Origin: Syngnathus acus | Lineage: Eukaryota > Chordata > Actinopteri > Syngnathiformes > Syngnathidae | Direction of reading: 5' to 3' | DNA length: 64,000 nucleotides | Assembly (NCBI RefSeq): GCF_901709675.1 | Contig: NC_051095.1 | Span: 17,532,456-17,596,455, forward strand | Part shown: positions 47,663 through 60,820 of the stretch, in pieces | How positions within the stretch are numbered: the stretch's first letter is position 1 | Layout of the letters: the number at the start of each line of letters is the position of its first letter | The notes under the pieces: model-generated | Seen by the model: the letters and a program-made list of their open reading frames with translations, nothing else | Database searches by the model: none | What the model was told of the DNA's origin: nothing | Translations under genes and position numbers: made by a program

Positions 47663-48908
47663 TACTGTATTTTTCGGACTATAAGTCGCGTTTTCTTTTC
47701 ATAGTTTGGGTGGGGGGGCGACTTATACTGAGGAGCGACTTATATGTGAATTTTCTCACAAATTTAAAAAAAAAAAAAAAAAGTGAAACCACGACAAACG
47801 AACCGCGATGTAGCAAGGGATTACTGTAATTTGAATTTCAAGTGACGTCAGCAGCGCGGCGCGGCGGTTGTTTACATAAAGGACAAAGATTCGATCACGG
47901 GATGACGAAGATGACGAAGGGCCCCACGTACTACCGGCATCATTAGCGCCTTTGTTTGTAAGTGACACGGAGGACGAAGAGTTTGAAGGATTTAAGGATT
48001 TGGAGTGACACAGAAGGTTTGAAAAACTATTATGGCTTTTACGCACGCCCGGTCCTACTCTACGGAGCTCTCTTTCACCTCCGTGGATGGAAGTCGGGGG
48101 CCGGCGCTCGGCCCGGTGGCTGTCCGGGGACGGTGGATGGGGCTCGGACATGGCTTTTACGCACGCCCGGTCCTATTCTATGGAGCTCTCTTCCACCTCC
48201 GTGGGGCTGGAAGTGCCACCTCCGTGGCTGGAAGTCCACGCCGCCACACGCCTGGAAGTTTGTTTTGTTAAATAAAGAGCCGTTTACCAAACCCACGTCT
48301 TTCCTTGTGCTTTGTTAACGCTACAATATAGTTACATACTAGATCTGTGGAATAACGACGAGGCTGACGTCAGGGCGCACGCGCGGCGTTGTTGATAAAG
48401 GACGAGGAATTTGATCGATGGATTTAATGATTTGGAGTGACACAGATGGTTTGATAATATTATTGCTTATATAATAGTTATTTGATATATAATTTACATA
48501 TCGTTATATGGGCCTGTGGAATATTTTGAAGTGCAACCGCCGTCAGCTGCGCGCACCCGGCCGGCATTGTTGACATAAAGGACGATCGATGGATTTAATG
48601 AATTGGAGTGACACAGATGGTTTTATAAACGTGTTATTTATGTAATAGTTATTTGAATAACTCTGAATGTTACGTCAGGCCCGTTCTCAGCTCTTCGTTT
48701 GTGTTTATGTCATGTTAGCAAACCTATCGTTTAGCCTGTTGTTGCTCGTTCATGTCTGTTCTTGGTGTTGGATTTTGTCGAATACATTTCCCCCAAAATG
48801 CGACTTACACTCCGGAGCGACTTATATATGTTTTTTTTCACGTTATTGTGCATTTTATGGCTAATGCGACCTATATTCCGGAGCGACCTTTAGTCCAAAA
48901 AATACGGA
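47663..48908 (+). mobile_element. 1.2-kb non-autonomous DNA element, copy in + orientation
   Basis: Ends TACTGTATTTTTCGGACTAT and ...TAGTCCAAAAAATACGGA are inverted repeats. The interior is nearly the same sequence as 60821-62030 read on the opposite strand, and shares ends with 26036-26209 and 8028-13152. It holds three related segments, each beginning with a '(gac)gtcag..gcgc..gttgtt..ataaaggac' block (near 47843, 48365 and 48541) and continuing to 'ttggagtgacacaga.gg'. The first segment includes a 39-codon acidic frame. The element has two perfect CRE octamers (47843-47850, 48365-48372). No full transposase is present; the superfamily is not certain. Confidence 0.85.
47889..48008 (+). other. 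Conserved acidic 39-codon frame in repeat element
   Basis: The frame reads IRSRDDEDDEGPHVLP..., then LFVSDTEDEEFEGFKDLE and stop. The matching frame in the copy at 61682-61801 (minus) has the same length and differs at only two residues. No ATG starts it; the upstream codons run into a stop. It could be the end of a lost transposase exon, since acidic tails occur in several transposase families. That is inference. Confidence 0.45.
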
Positions 48909-50366
48909 AATGTTATGTACTAACAAACGATAAGTTCGACCTTGACTTACAAATTTAATATTTTCTGTGACTCTGCTCGTTACTCAGTTTACTTGTTTCT
49001 TGAATGGTGAGCTGCGTGCAGGATAAAGCACGTACCTCAAATTTTAAAATGCAACACAAAGCAAAAGATTGACTTGGCAACAGCTTGATGCTTAGAAAAG
49101 TCATCCGAAGGTACACTCAATTGTTAAAGCTCCACTGGATAGTCCTGTATTTTTTCAGTCTTTGAATTTCAGGTATTGAAAGGATTTCTTAGATTTTCAA
49201 AGCAATTTCAAGAAAATAGGGGTTACTAGGGTCAATTGGGCACAGGGGCAAGTTGACCCACCCTTTGTTGCTAAGAATCCATTAAAGAAATTGCATGTGA
49301 CCAAAGGTTTATGGGGACCACTCGATTTCATTGAATCTGTGAAGGTATGAGCCACATGGGGGAAGTGGTTATACATACTTTTTATTGCACCCAAAATTAT
49401 ATGTATATTTAGGCTGTACAGCAACGTTATCGACAAACTCCAACATAGACGGCATCGTTGTGCATTGTCACAATACTGTACGTCACCTGTTCGGCAGGGG
49501 TGCAAATAGATCTATGGACAAGACGTATACATGTAATTCGTATCCAGGGATACATAGATGAAAGGGAGGAGTATAGTGGAGCGAGGAGGGAGGAAAAGGA
49601 TGGATGATGAGGATGAAAGGTTCCATTTGTATCATCTTAATGTTTACCATTGATGTTCATGTTAACAGGGATACCAAGAAACATCCTCTTTTACAAGTAC
49701 GCAGCTTTTGTATTTCAAGGAAAAATGTTTTACAAGGTCTCAGCTTTCATGTTTTCTTTAGGCCACACGAAACATTTTCAAGCCTTCGTTTAAAAAAAAG
49801 CCAGCTATTTCACGCATTACTGTATAATTGTGTTTGAAAAATAAAAACAGATTTAAGGAAATGACTTATTTAACAGACTTGGAACAGACTTGCATTCATA
49901 TGGAATAGCTTAATCTTGGAAGGCAGGGTGGAACGGATATCTGAAGGGAAAAGAAAAGGTTAGAGGTGATTGGGTCGGGCATTGAAAACTCGGAATCGAG
50001 TGGAACCAGAACCCTTATTCCAGTTCTCCCAGAATCGTTCAGATTTTAGAATGTAGAATTCATTTGTTTAATTTTGATTCCTAGTTAACCGCGTGGAAGA
50101 CACACAAACAAAGAAAGATCGATAGAAAATGTGTGTTACTTTTCAGGGTGAGAATTGTTGAGGTAAAAGGCAATGGTGTGCCATCATGGCCTTAAAATCC
50201 TTCTGTGCTGGCCTAAAAATTATTAAAAGCACTGACCTGTATTCAAAACGTGTAAAAAGTGTGTAAAATTTTGTATACATTTATTTCCAACAGTCTTTTG
50301 TCTTCATTTAATAGCATTTGTCTTGGGTGCGCAGCTTCGTCGTTTGTGGGTTATTATGTATTCTAA
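48909..50366. other. Gene-free DNA
   Basis: No gene recognised. Words at 49215-49265 and near 49495 ('ggcaggggtgcaaata') hint at old hAT-type sequence, without definable ends. Confidence 0.5.
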
Positions 50367-51127
50367 TAGGGGTGTAAATCGCGGGTTTTGTCACAATTCG
50401 ATATCATATCGATACAAAGACTCACGATACGATATTTGCCGATATCTTAAAGCCTGCTGTGATTCAGTCACGATACATCACGATATAGTGCTCCACGATC
50501 GATATATATATATATATATTTTTTAAATAAAAAATATAGAACAATATCCTGATTTATAACAATTCATACGCAAAATCAACAAGGTACTGCAAACTCTTTA
50601 TTTAGGAAATTACAAGAGTATTGTAGTATACAAAGTGCTTATTTTAACACTGAACTTTATCAAATTCCTATATTTTTTCTCAAGAAAAATGAATATTCTT
50701 TCTTTTTTTGTAATACCATTAACTTTAAAGTGCATTACTGAACTATTTATTTACAATAATTTTAATTCCGTTGAGCCATCTTTTCTTTGGAATCCAAAGT
50801 GCTTCCAAACGAATGACTTGAAGCCCAAAGGGGAGCGAATTTCCTCGTCTTCTTGGACACTAGCCATAGCACCAGCCCAGGAGCCGCGTAGTTGTCGGCT
50901 CCCCTTTCACGTGCCTGCTCTGCTCTGCTCTGCTCGCAACACGCCGCGTCTGCTCCCGGAAAGAGGAAGCAAGCAACAATGAACTGGATTTCAAAATAAA
51001 GTCGCGTCTAATGTCCGAGGTCAAACACGGCGATATAAATCGATGTTTCCGTTTAGCATCGATGCCAATAAATCGTAGAGCATTATATCGATTAATCGAT
51101 GTGTATCGATGAATCGTTACACCCCTA
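50367..51127. mobile_element. Non-autonomous hAT element with 8-bp target duplication
   Basis: 761 bp. Ends are TAGGGGTGTAA and TTACACCCCTA. The octamer TATTCTAA flanks it exactly on both sides (50359-50366 and 51128-51135). The interior is rich in 'cgatacgatatt / atcgatgt' words near both ends, as in a very common teleost hAT family. No transposase frame survives; the 115-codon frame inside has no recognisable domain. Confidence 0.92.
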
Positions 51128-52389
51128 TATTCTAATTATTGTTTTGTGTCCAATCAGATTTCAGCTTCTGTGTTGCTAATCGCTGTAAACATCACAAGGC
51201 CTTCAGACACAGGGTTGCTGGTGCTGTATAATTGAAACAAAACAATAAAAAAAAATTTAAGAATGTGAGCCAATCCGATTTGACTGTACAGATCCTACGA
51301 GAACACGTCTGGGTTGATTGTCATCATTTCTGTCCTCTGATCGGTTCGGTGCTACTCAAGTGGCGTTCATTGTGTGAAGCTGGGAGCAGACGGCTGTAAA
51401 TACATGACTGTAAATTAATTTTAAAGGCAGTCTTTTGAAAAACTCTACAGAGGTAACGATGGCTTTCAATACAGAGGGAATGGGCATTGAATCTCAGGCG
51501 TTCAACTTAGTATAGCAGCAATCCGCTAATACTTAAGACCTCCATCATGAATAGTTTTGACAGTTTTGTCAGACCACTTGAACTGTTTGTGTTGTGTTGT
51601 GTCAGTAAAATGACTTTTTGTGAAATTACACACCAACGCTTCACAGTGGAAGCCTGTGAGGTGACAGCAAAAAGTAAGTGAATGTTCATTCACAACTGTA
51701 TGAGACCACTTAGTCTCAGAGGTTTAATAGAGGGATTAATTAATTTGTCTTTGTGATCAGTGGAAAGTCCTTTTTGAGATGTGTTAGAATAGCCGAGGGG
51801 GGAATTCCGGGGCGGGGGGTTATAAAGTATCCAAAACCAACAAATTGTGACTAACACATCTGCAAGTAACAAATTTTATGCTACAGAGGCAAATACAAAT
51901 GAAATTTTATTTAGAAATTAATATTACATATTGTCGTTAAATTCAATAAAATTCAAAATAGGTTTACACCAGTCCTGCATTCAAATAATCGAGTAATGTT
52001 TGCAACAGTGCTATATGACAATATGATAGGTGGAGGCTTGGGGGTGCCGTTACTTGTGACTCTGTTGAATAGAAGGACCTGGGGCTAAAGACAAACTGGG
52101 GCAGGGTTTTTACTTTCTGGACCGGGATTTCACATTTCTGCACTTCAGTTGGTGATTCAGTGATGTGGCCTGGAGAGGGGGCTAGGAGACGACCGAACTG
52201 AAAGTTGGCATCTGGATTCTTCAACTGAATGGGACAAGATCTGAGGTGGACCACCTCCTCGCAGGTGCTGCCATGATGAACGAAGGTGTTTTGCGACGCT
52301 TCATTTGATTGAATGGAATTTTACGTGACTTTATCTCATGTTGTTTTGTATTACATTATGTGTTAAATATTGCCCACTCTGCAGCCATT
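51128..52389. other. Gene-free DNA
   Basis: No gene supported. A 96-codon minus-strand frame (51964-52254) has no motif I know and could be chance. Confidence 0.5.
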
Positions 52390-52605
52390 GGAGGATAGTC
52401 ATCCTGGGAGGGGGATCCTCCTACCATCTGCGGTCCCTTCTCAAGTTTGTTCAGTTTTACCCCAGTTTGGATTTCTTTGACTTTTTCCTTACCCTCCGGC
52501 GGGTAAAGATCAGGGAATGTTGTTTATATGTGTCAGCTGTGGAAATATGAAGCTCTTTGAGACATTTCTATGATTAAGGGCTATATAGTAAATAAATTTG
52601 ATTTG
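52390..52605 (+). mobile_element. Repeat-derived tail, LINE-like
   Basis: 'tcatcctgggagggggatcctcc', 'ccttctcaagtttgttcagtt' and the end 'gaagctctttgagacatttctatgattaagggctatatagtaaata' match a widespread fish repeat tail ('tttgagacaa...gtgattaagggctatataaataaa') of probable non-LTR origin. Identification is from memory of the tail only. Confidence 0.55.
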
Positions 52606-55600
52606 GTTTGTTGCTTTGTCCATCTAAAGATAAGCCGGATCAAACTCGTGGAACAGTGGACTTTTCTGGTGTGAATCCACCCTAAAAAACTACTTTTACA
52701 ACAAACATATTGAAACAACGTCAGAATTGAAGGAAAGTCTCAACAGACCAGTGGGACCTCAGCAGAAATAAGGAGATTCCTTTCCATTATGTCAGGAGTT
52801 ATCATTTTTCATATATTTTAAAATTGCTTCAAATCCTTCAAGAGAGAGAAAATGAAAGAAAAAGAAAGGTTTGTTGAGCTACTTTGGAGTAACCTCTCCC
52901 TTGACAGTGCAGATATGACACAAGTGCAATGAATTGACAGCTACGTGACAAGAAAGTCTAAGTTCCAAAGTATTACAATACGTAAGTGCAGTGAAGTGTT
53001 ATTGCAGAAATCCTACTGCCACAGCATTTCTGCTGTAGGCAAGCCTATAATTATCTACAGATGAGATCAGAGCAGAGACACACTAGGGTTGATTTAATAA
53101 ATTTTTTGAACATTTTTCTTCTTGCTTAACCCCGGGCAATCGGAATCACACGGGCGAAAACCCACACTGCGTTTTGCCACAAGGATTGCCCATGGTAGAC
53201 AAAATCCGTACCTTTCTCTTCCTCCTATAGCCTGGTGCCAGAATCTGAGGACCCGTGTATGCAGATAACAACTTCAAAAGATTAATTCTTGTCTTACTAC
53301 AAAGTGTCTGCAAGAAAACCCATGTCTTTTGTTACACAGCCTTTAGCTTGGGAAAAAAAAAAGCCTTGCCTTCAAATTCATCCTGAGGCTCATGCCTGCC
53401 TGATACCCCAGTTGGACTTGCTGCAGCATTGAATTATTTAGGTGGAATCTGCGTTTTACCAAGGGATGGAGTTTGGAGGAAGAATACATCTATGATTATG
53501 AGTGACTGAAGCCCCAATATTGATCGAGTTGACCTGTTTCTGCAGTGTATCCTATTTGGCTGAAGCATTTGTGGGGATGGAGTAGCGTAAAACAGCCAGG
53601 GCATACAAAACCAAGCCATGAATGTCACCCTGTTTATTGTCTTCATTGTATCGTCCAACCGAGGTGCGGCATGGCTACAGTGTGTCGCAGAGCACGAACC
53701 CTTGACTGCGCTTTACAGCACGCCTCGAGATTTTCCACAGATTTGCCAGGAAGATGCAACGCTGTGAAAGGTACTGCCTCTTACACTCTCATGTGTGGCA
53801 TGTTAAGCAATGGTAATCTGCTGCAGTGCAGAGAATAAATTCCGCCGCATAACCAAGCGTCGCCATGACATCGTATTGTACCTGTATGGAATAAGATATA
53901 AGTGAACTGAGGCGGAGGGGGGCTGCCCTCTGCAGAACAAATACGCATTACTGATGCCGACACACACAAAAAAAAACACACACACAAAAAGGAGAATATT
54001 TGATGACCACTCGCTACTTGTTCACATTTTGTTTTAGAGAGGGTGGGAAAATGTGCCTGAGTCCTCATCTGGTCAACAAGGGATTGATCAGTGCATAGCA
54101 AACATCGAGCTGGCTATAATGACAAATCTGAAGGACTGTGCTGTCTTCCCAGTTCCCCCAAAGCTTAACAGTGTGCTGCGCGGACTGATGCAACGCTTAA
54201 ACACTGGATAACTTGAGTGCACCAGCACAAGCCGCTTTTGTCAGGGCAGAGAAAAGAAAGCAGGGGAGAGTCAGACAGAAGGACTCAACGGGCCTGATTA
54301 CCGCATATCATCTCGAATAAAACTTGTACCGTGCAAATCTCCAGTGAGATCCCAACACTGCGCCAGCATGATAACAGAGAGGAAAAGCTTTCTCTGTCAG
54401 AGCTTGCAATGGAAAGTGATCTTCGAAACATTCACTGCAGTTAGTTGACAAGCAGAAAGCCATTATGGGAGGACCCCGTGGCAAAGCATAATCCCCAACT
54501 ACCAAATGTTATTATTTGCAAAGAAGAGACCCGCCAAAGTTTTGCTTCTCTAAATGTGAGGATTTGCCATATTTCTCCTCTGCATTTTTCATCAGGTTGC
54601 TTTTTTGTGTGTTCACTTTTCCCGCATACGGGCTGAAGGATCGTTTGCAGTAGGAAGTGAGGTAACCTTTTATAAAACACTTCTTTGCATTGATATTACT
54701 TATTACAAGGGCCCGTTTTTACATGAGACAGCAATCTTCCAAATGTAATGACAAATTAGATCTAGAGAAACCATTAATGAGATTTTTACCCTTTTGCACT
54801 AATCCATTTGTATGAACCCTTCCGTAAATGGGATTGGCACCCTTTGGCATGCACTAATTATTCTGAATATTTAGATGCGCATTTATTCACACAAAGCGTC
54901 GCTTCTGTCAGGGATTTTCATGTAAATGGTAGCGTTGTGAGAGTATACCATTAAAATTGAAGAAGACATGACTTAAATAATGAATTACATTTCAGGCTGA
55001 TCAATATTGATAATCACACATATTATTTTGATATCCATGAAGTAATTTAAATACCATTACAGTGCCTGAAACATGATACAAATTTTATGAATTGATCCAT
55101 GGGCAGACTTTAAAAGCAATTGCTCACATGTGAAATGGTTTACAATTCGGAGACTCAGCAGTCTTTAGTTTCCCACCAACGCGCATGATGTTTATTTGGT
55201 AAAATTGTAATTATTTAAAAATGAATCAATCTTGAAATGAGATCAAATTACTTAAAGCTCTCACGGGAGTAATTCCTTTGCGGTATCTTTATTATTGCAT
55301 TGCGTAGGAATCAGAGTTTTATAGAGAATGAGTCATAAGTCTTCCAGGATTTAGATGTCGATGAATTGTTTGCCCTTCGTGGTGTTTTGAAACGGAACAT
55401 ATGTCGCTTTCTTCAATAAGTTCCACATTAGACTGAAAAGAATATTCATTTGGAAGAAAACAACCCCAGTGTCGTGTTGCTGTGAAGTACCATACAAGCA
55501 GTGCCTGCTATCCAACGGACATGGTTGATTTTCTATTTCAATTCTGATCACAAGGCAATTGGTTGCGGCCCACACAAACCCTCTTTTGCTATGCATGGCA

Positions 55601-55879
55601 CTCTAATACTCTCAGCCCTTGTGGACAAAAGGCATAACGGTGAGCCAGGGGCATTTCATTTCATGCTCTGCCTCCTCAACCCCAGATGTTCACCTCCAAA
55701 ACATCTCCAGATACAGGTAGGGGGCTTAATGACCTGCAAATTGCCCCAGGCTCAGGTAGTGAAATGCAAGCCCCATATAATTTTAATTGAGAAATTTGGA
55801 TGAAAATCAAATGGTAATGTGCTGTATGCATGGAAAGTTTTCAAGTCACTGTGAGATTTGTGTGCAGCATGGTCTAAGG
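52606..55879. other. Gene-free DNA
   Basis: 3.3 kb without recognised genes or named repeats. 54640-55000 is complex sequence with 'cattaatgag' and 'actaattattctgaa' words that could be a conserved regulatory element; low confidence. Confidence 0.55.
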
Positions 55880-56983
55880 CAGGGGTCACCAAACTACGGC
55901 CCGCGGGCCGGATACGGCCCACGGGACCGTTTAATCCGGCCCGCCAACCCTGAACAAATTGTATTATTAAACTTTTTTTTTTGGTCATTTTGCCTGCAAT
56001 GACTGCGTTTCCCCAGTAGATGGGGAAGCGCTCGCCTGCGCATTTACTACCGGAAGCCGTGTCAGAAAGCTCGGTGCACACTCACAAGTGCGTGTACGTA
56101 CTCAGTAGTACGGACATGGCGCACTCGCGCTCTATTTGTATCAGTCCCGAATTTAGAGCGTGGGCTGTGACGACAGCATTCTTGTAATTCGCGCGCTGAG
56201 CTTTCAGATGCAGTTTTGCGCTAAAGCCACCCACAAACCTTCCCCTGGAATCCTTCCATTAAAATGAGTCGCCCAAGGAAAAGCAAGGTGGACACAGTGC
56301 CGAGCGTTTAAAAGAGAGTGGCCAATTTGGCTCGACGTACGCGACGTGACGTTCAGCCACATGAACGTCAACATCAAACCGTCACAGATCGAGGTAAACG
56401 GACCAACACCTCGGATCTCACCTAAGAATTGCCACAACAAATTTTACTCCAGACTATGACGCACTAGCAAACTTTAACAAAAAAGACAGCGGTGTCTACA
56501 AGCCTACTGGAACCTACAAAAGGATTATAAGGAAGGAACACAAGAACTTTAAGAGACTGCTCATATGTGTCAGAGAGATTCTGCTCTGACAACTGAGCTG
56601 AACTTTTATCTGTTAAGATTGTGCATGGCACAACAGAAAGTTCATGTTCCATGGCTTTTTTTTCTATGAGGAACCCAGAGAGAGTTATTTAGTTATTATT
56701 TATTTCCTGTTTTTTCTGTGAAGAACTCAGAGAGGGTTATTTAGTTATTATTTATTTCATTAATAGTGTTATTATTTGTTTCCTGACTTTTTTTCTGTAA
56801 AGAACCTGGAAAGGGTTATTAAATAACCGTTATTTGGTTATATGCGGCTTTCTGGAAAACAATAAATTTTTTAAGCTCCCCTACGATCGTCACACTTTTT
56901 CTGTTACAAACTGACACCGGCCCCCCCATCAGAGAAGGGAAAAGTTATGTGGCCCTCACAGGAAAAAGTTTGGGGACCCCTGG
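55880..56983 (+). mobile_element. Internally deleted hAT element with 8-bp target duplication
   Basis: 1,104 bp. Left end CAGGGGTCACCAAACTACGG, right end ..GTTTGGGGACCCCTG. The octamer GTCTAAGG flanks both sides exactly (55872-55879 and 56984-56991). Inside are transposase relics: an ATG at 56264 opens a 15-codon frame MSRPRKSKVDTVPSV, like the start of vertebrate hAT-5/ZBED-type transposases. About 60 bp later comes VTFSHMNVNIKPSQIEV, like their C-terminal hAT dimerisation region. The catalytic middle is deleted, so it is non-autonomous. An A/T-rich segment (56650-56840) repeats 'gagagggttatttagttattatttatt' about three times. Confidence 0.92.
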
Positions 56984-57243
56984 TCTAAGGTATGGCAGCC
57001 CTTCTCCTCATGAGACACTCCTCTCATATTCAGAGTGGATTGCACTGTGTAATAAATGCTTTGGTCATGTAATCGCATCTGGTAAATGAAGCAGAGACAT
57101 AGGACCCTTTGAATGCACAATGGTACCATACATTTACAATTCAATCTGACAGGGTGCCTATTAGAAGCCATAAAGTTGCTCAACTGTTGTTAAGACACCC
57201 TCAATAACCCTCCTTGCACACACACATAGGCCTGCACGTACGC

Positions 57244-57267
57244 GCACGCACGCACGCACGCACGCAC

Positions 57268-57299
<32 letters not shown>
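57244..57299. repeat. (GCAC)n-(CA)n microsatellite
   Basis: A run of GCAC tetramers grades into CA dinucleotides. Confidence 0.95.
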
Positions 57300-57892
57300 T
57301 TAAATTGATGTGCTTAACATTGCAGTTTATGTATTTCAATTTATTTTACATGCTTGTTCTACTTCACCTGTCACCTGTATTTGTGGTGGCTAATAGCTTA
57401 AGAGTGACTAAACAAGCTTTTTGCCTGCAGTCAGACATTGCTGTATATTAAGGGAACCTACTTACTGTAAGTGTACTTCAATTGTTGCTATGCTGATCTT
57501 ACAAACATCGCAATGAAGCAAACTATATCTTAAATGATTCAAGTCACAACTTTGTTTCAGTCTGTTATTTTCTGGGGGGGGTTTCTTTTCATGTGTACTG
57601 CACTTTTCATTGACTTTCCTGACACCCTTAAAACTGCTGGGTTAAAAATTGGACCGACCCAGTATATTGAGTCAACTTTTTCTTTTTTTTTTGAGAAGCT
57701 GCTAATTTCTGTGGTTAAATTTCAACCAAGCACATTACCTTAAAATGACCCACCATCTAGTGTGGATGGATGAATGGGTTACATAGTTTTTCTTCTTTCA
57801 CTGTTGTGAATATTAATGCTGTCAAGAGTGATGGTTTTGAATCAGGCCCAAATGTCTATGAGATGGTGGCTCATTTTAACACCTACGTACAA
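57300..57892. other. Gene-free DNA
   Basis: Unique AT-rich sequence; chance frames only. Confidence 0.55.
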
Positions 57893-58137
57893 ACCATCCA
57901 TCCATCCAGCCATTTTTTTCCAATCTTGTCCTTCTTGTCAATGGTCAACTGGAGCCTACCCCACTGGACTTCAGATGAGAATAGTTGCACACACCGGATT
58001 TGTCGGCAGCCAATAATAGGGCACATACTGTGTAAATAAGCAACCTACACAAGCACAGGAAGACAATGCAAACTCCACACAGTTTCGAATTATGTGGCAG
58101 ATGTGCCAACCACTAACTTACTGTGGTGCCGCTGCAA
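57893..58137 (-). mobile_element. SINE in reverse orientation
   Basis: Begins with a CATC array (reverse of the GGAT tail), then 'ctggagcctaccccac', 'cggcagccaataatagggcaca', 'ggaagacaatgcaaactccacaca' and a head-like 'gccaaccactaacttactgtggtgccgct'. This is the reverse-complement order of the 5.8-kb SINE, diverged but nearly full length. Confidence 0.75.
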
Positions 58138-60820
58138 ACCATGTACATATGGGTTTGGTGGAGAATGTATAACAGACTCAAGTGCACATGCACACACCTA
58201 TCCTGCAAATGCACTATAGGCACGCATGAAGCCCTTTGGGAAGCCTTCCAACAGGCACCAGCCAATGGCGCCATGGCCAGCTGCTCCTTCCCCACCTCCG
58301 CTCAGCTGTCCGAGCCCAGAGCAGCCTTTGAACAGCCTATTACCCGGACATAACACCAGGGGAAAGCAATCAACTCCAGAGGTACAGCTCTTTCATACCA
58401 GATGGTTTGGGAGATGAATCGAGCCATTACATTATTGCAGGATAATTCCTTAGATGAAGCTAATTAAAAAGAAAAAATAAGTACTATCCTCCTCATTAGT
58501 ACCTTCTTTGTAACCAGAAAAGAAATTCTCCAGATACACTTGCACTATTTAAAACAAATATGGCTAACATTTGGTTAACATTCTGCACAAGTCCGAATTT
58601 GTATCCAATTAAAGAAATCGCGGATATAATGTGTCACATGAGACAATACATTTGATCCAACTTGTTGAAACAAATGTCATAAATTTCGACCCAAGCTAAA
58701 TAAGGCACTCTTAGTTAGATAGTTAGGTACCTTCCAAGCTTGTGTCAATTCTCATTCAATCGCTTGACTTCATAATCTCTACAATTTGACAATTTTTAAT
58801 TTTGAGTAGCTAGCTATTATCAAAGTCATGTCTTGAAAACAAACTTATTTTCTTACATTTTGCGTTGGATCTCACACAGAGTTGAGTTGACACTATGACA
58901 CTGAAAGGTAACTCTCGATGTTGACATACAATTAGTTGAAAATTGTGAACTTAACAGCAAGAAACTCCTACAGTTGATGCAGGTTGAGGTAAAATATTAT
59001 GTTGTATGTCATGTTTGTGACGAATCATCACACATCACGTCCTCATAAAATGCCGTTTGATCATCATAGATAACTTTTATTCAATAAGTATCAAGCAAAA
59101 TTTGAATTCTTCCAGAGCCTATGGACTGTTTTGATTTAGCACAATTTATATAACAAAAAAAACAATTATTGTCAAGTTTTACAAACTAACTTTTAGGTTA
59201 TTTCTGAAGACAAAAAGCTCATCCAAGTATGTTTAATACCTGCACTGGTTTAAGCAGAAGTAGCAGCAGCAAGAAGCTCCACCGCAATGTGCGTCGTAGC
59301 TATATTTTAAGGATTCAGGTAAACTCTCAAACAGTGCTTATTGCACTCTTATCCACTTTTGTCTTAATGAAAAGCATGTCCTGAATCTGTCAAGGAAGAT
59401 TAGGTGAATATCATTACTATTGTCCTTTTGCCAATGTGGAATCACTGTATCCACAGGGATTACCGCTCAAGCCGCCTGAGTCAGTTTTAACGCTCCACTG
59501 AGAGAATGTTGAGCTGAGTACTTCGTATAGACCACCTGTGTTGGAGAATTCCAATCAAATAGAAATATTAGTCATTTGTAGTCAAATACAGTTGCAAGAA
59601 GAAGAAAAAAGCATGTGAACCCTTTAGAATTACCTGGATTTCTGCACAAATTGCTCATAAATGTGATCTGATCTTCAGCTTAGTCACAACAGAAAATTCT
59701 GCTTAAACTATAACCACACAAACAATGTTTTCATGGTTTAATTGAAACAATGTAAAATGTCACACAGTGCAGGTTGAAAAAGTGTATTAGCACTTCACGA
59801 ACTTCAAGAGCTAATCTGAATCAGGCATCAGCCAATCTAAACTTCAATTAAAGTGACCAGATTGAACGTATTAGTTAAAGCTGCCCTCCCCGAATGCCAT
59901 TGCCTGATGTGAATCAAGCCTCACGCAACAGAGCTCTCAGGATAATGAGGGCCCTCTTTTGGTTGACAGGTACAGCCATAAAAAGTGTACGTTTTGGTGG
60001 CGGGCAAGTCTAGTCTCGTGTTTGGGACCACGCTGCGACTCACTGGGCGTTCTGGCACACCAAGCTGCTGTGCTCTTGACGCACTGACAAAGTTTGGTCA
60101 GAGAAAGTAGGCCGGGCCAACTCCCTTTCTGTGCTGGAGCAAGTCTGGTTTTTTTTCTGCTTTTTTAATTCGATCTGCGTGTTGTGAGGCGTTCAGGCGG
60201 ACCAAGAATATTTTTCATTACATTCTTCCCGCAAATCTGCAAATTTGGTGTAAAAAAGCAGACAAAATCATACATTACCAAAAAACGCGTCTAACTCGAG
60301 GTGCAGGCGGCGTAATGCAATTTTGGTGTGTTTGGTTGAGAAACAGGCAGATAGATTAGGCATTCTGCGGTTGTGTCATTGTAGGAATCAATTTATTGAA
60401 AGAATTAGAATCATCTCCTCTTCACTATTTTGCCGGTCTGATCAGCAACCACATTAAACAGTTGGTTGTAGTTGTAGTTGTTGCTCGACAAGGGTCAAAC
60501 ACTTATTGAAAACGTTCACAAAAAGTTCACATGCTTTTTCCACGCTACACTGTTAAACATTTCTCATTCATCTTTTGACGCCAATGTTTTCAGTATACAG
60601 CAATAATAAAGGAATTGGCTGCACCTCGTTTCAAAAGCTGTGTATTGGTGAAAAAAAAAATCTTTTTCTCAGCAAACGCAAATATGCCAGTTACGAATTG
60701 TATTGAATTCCTGTACAACTTTTTTTATGTGCTTTACATATCACATTGTGTACGAATACAGATAACATTTGAACCTAGCATTCAATATTTGGTGCCTCCT
60801 AATGTCAGTTAAGGTTTTAA
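58138..60820. other. Gene-free DNA
   Basis: 2.7 kb with no recognised gene, RNA or named repeat. Confidence 0.55.

Noticed and set aside
47962-48318. 118-codon frame, similar to the minus frame 61399-61728
   Set aside because: Same explanation. The copies diverge by frame-changing differences toward the end, which argues against coding constraint in this frame.
51964-52254. 96-codon minus-strand frame
   Set aside because: No recognisable motif, no splice context, adjacent to repeat tails.
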